Origin: DATFES01 sp035457725
GTDB taxonomy: Bacteria > Pseudomonadota > Alphaproteobacteria > CACIAM-22H2
Length of the DNA: 64,000 bases
NCBI GenBank assembly: GCA_035457725.1
Contig: DATIBC010000057.1
Span: forward strand, 4,453-68,452
Direction of reading: 5' to 3'
Shown: positions 63,374-64,000 of the stretch, in pieces
Numbering within the stretch: position 1 is the first letter of the stretch
How the letters are laid out: each line of letters starts with the position of its first letter
Program-made: the position numbers and the translations under genes
Notes under the pieces: generated by a model
Seen by the model: only the letters and a program-made list of their open reading frames with translations
Database searches by the model: none
What the model was told of the DNA's origin: nothing

Positions 63374-64000
63374 GTGCCTGACGGCGGCGACGCCATCACG
63401 CTGCACGTCGTCGAGCGCATCGCCAAGGTGCGCGCGGCCGATTGGGACGCCTGCGCCGGCACCGACATCCCATTCCTTAATCATGCGTTCCTCGATGCGC
63501 TCGAGGCCAGCGGATCGGCGACCGCCGAGGCTGGCTGGCTGCCGCAGCACGTCGTCGCCGAAGACGCCGAGGGACGTGTCGTTGCCGTCGTGCCGATGTA
63601 CCTCAAGAGCCATTCCTACGGCGAATATGTCTTCGACCACGGCTGGGCGCAGGCCTACGAGCGCGCGGGCGGGCGCTATTATCCGAAACTTCAGGTCGCC
63701 GTGCCGTTTACGCCGGTCGCCGGGCCACGCCTCTTGATCCGCGGCGATGTCGAGCGCGCGGCGATCGTCCCTTCCCTGATCGAGGCGCTCGCCCGGATCG
63801 CCCAGCGCCGGCGGGTTTCGTCGCTTCATGTCACGTTTTGCACCGCGGGCGAGGCTGAGGCGTTCCGCCGCGCAGGGTGGCTCGTTCGTCGCGGCATGCA
63901 GTATCACTGGCACAATCGTGGCTACGCGACTTTCGATGATTTTCTGCGCGAACTCACGCACGAGCGGCGCAAGGCGATCCGACGCGAGCGCCGCGGCGTC
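63374..64000 (+). CDS. DUF482/FemAB-like acyltransferase (runs off the window)
   Basis: This is the first 209 residues of a GNAT-fold protein of the DUF482 (peptidogalycan biosynthesis/FemAB-related) family. Starting at the GTG at 63374, it reads DIPFLNHAFLDALEASGSATAEAGWLPQHVV, then VPMYLKSHSYGEYVFDHGWA, YYPKLQVAVPFTPVAGPRLL and LTHERRKAIRRERRGV. All are typical of the family, which is about 380-400 residues long, so roughly half is missing. The substrate is unknown. It follows the small secreted protein gene by 24 bases. Confidence 0.9.
   Translation, partial: MPDGGDAITLHVVERIAKVRAADWDACAGTDIPFLNHAFLDALEASGSATAEAGWLPQHVVAEDAEGRVVAVVPMYLKSHSYGEYVFDHGWAQAYERAGGRYYPKLQVAVPFTPVAGPRLLIRGDVERAAIVPSLIEALARIAQRRRVSSLHVTFCTAGEAEAFRRAGWLVRRGMQYHWHNRGYATFDDFLRELTHERRKAIRRERRGV

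Overview
The window is GC-rich chromosomal DNA of an alphaproteobacterium, probably Rhodospirillales-like. Evidence includes a cysE-iscR-iscS-iscS-iscU-iscA-hscBA-fdx-iscX cluster, an amiC-mrcA-prfB block divergent from an RNase E that ends in a GWW motif, the aroQ-accB-accC-aat order, an NDUFA12-type complex I accessory subunit, a Zn-ribbon class II ribonucleotide reductase (NrdJ) and an alanine-racemase-fold ornithine decarboxylase. No rRNA, tRNA, CRISPR array, insertion sequence or prophage was seen. This is mostly housekeeping sequence, so the interest lies in regulation and in a few odd proteins.

Layout. 1-10948 (minus strand) is one long sulfur-trafficking block: cysE, iscR, two cysteine desulfurases, iscU, iscA, an intrinsic terminator, hscB, hscA, fdx, iscX, tenA, an alpha/beta hydrolase and mnmA (cut by the window edge). 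Its promoter region carries a strong type 1 IscR site. 11196-21172 holds a small hydrolase, anmK, tyrS, a giant AsmA/YhdP-like protein, glnE and bcp. 21282-26632 (minus) holds amiC, mrcA, prfB (with its programmed frameshift) and a GYD-domain gene. 27077-41945 holds rne, a LysR/nitronate monooxygenase pair, an AraC regulator, a 45-residue-repeat TPR protein, an aminotransferase, a gamma-glutamyltransferase-like lipoprotein, a BepA-like protease, a DUF3047-like lipoprotein, a DsbA-like protein and maiA.

42084-49910 holds an NdvB-like glucan synthase and a tyrosine-catabolism unit (a chlorite-dismutase-family gene, hppD and a fumarylacetoacetase-family gene). A divergent marR lies next to this unit with a palindrome at its start. 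An exonuclease and an EamA transporter follow. 49989-55951 holds an ornithine/lysine decarboxylase with a structured leader resembling the speF RNA element, then aroQ-accB-accC-aat, facing DUF2155, mlaD and NDUFA12 genes. 56067-64000 holds a DUF6352-like gene, nrdJ with a long leader and a clear terminator, a LolA-like periplasmic protein, ridA with a basic tail, a small secreted protein and a DUF482/FemAB-like acyltransferase running off the end.

How it fits together. CysE feeds cysteine synthesis. IscS removes its sulfur for Fe-S assembly on IscU and for MnmA-dependent tRNA thiolation. HscBA, ferredoxin and IscX complete the ISC machine, and IscR closes the feedback loop. HPPD, the FAH-family hydrolase and MaiA cover three of the four steps from 4-hydroxyphenylpyruvate to fumarate, but homogentisate dioxygenase is not in the window. 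Gene assignments come from reading protein motifs, and promoters and RNA structures were found by eye. No database or folding program was run.
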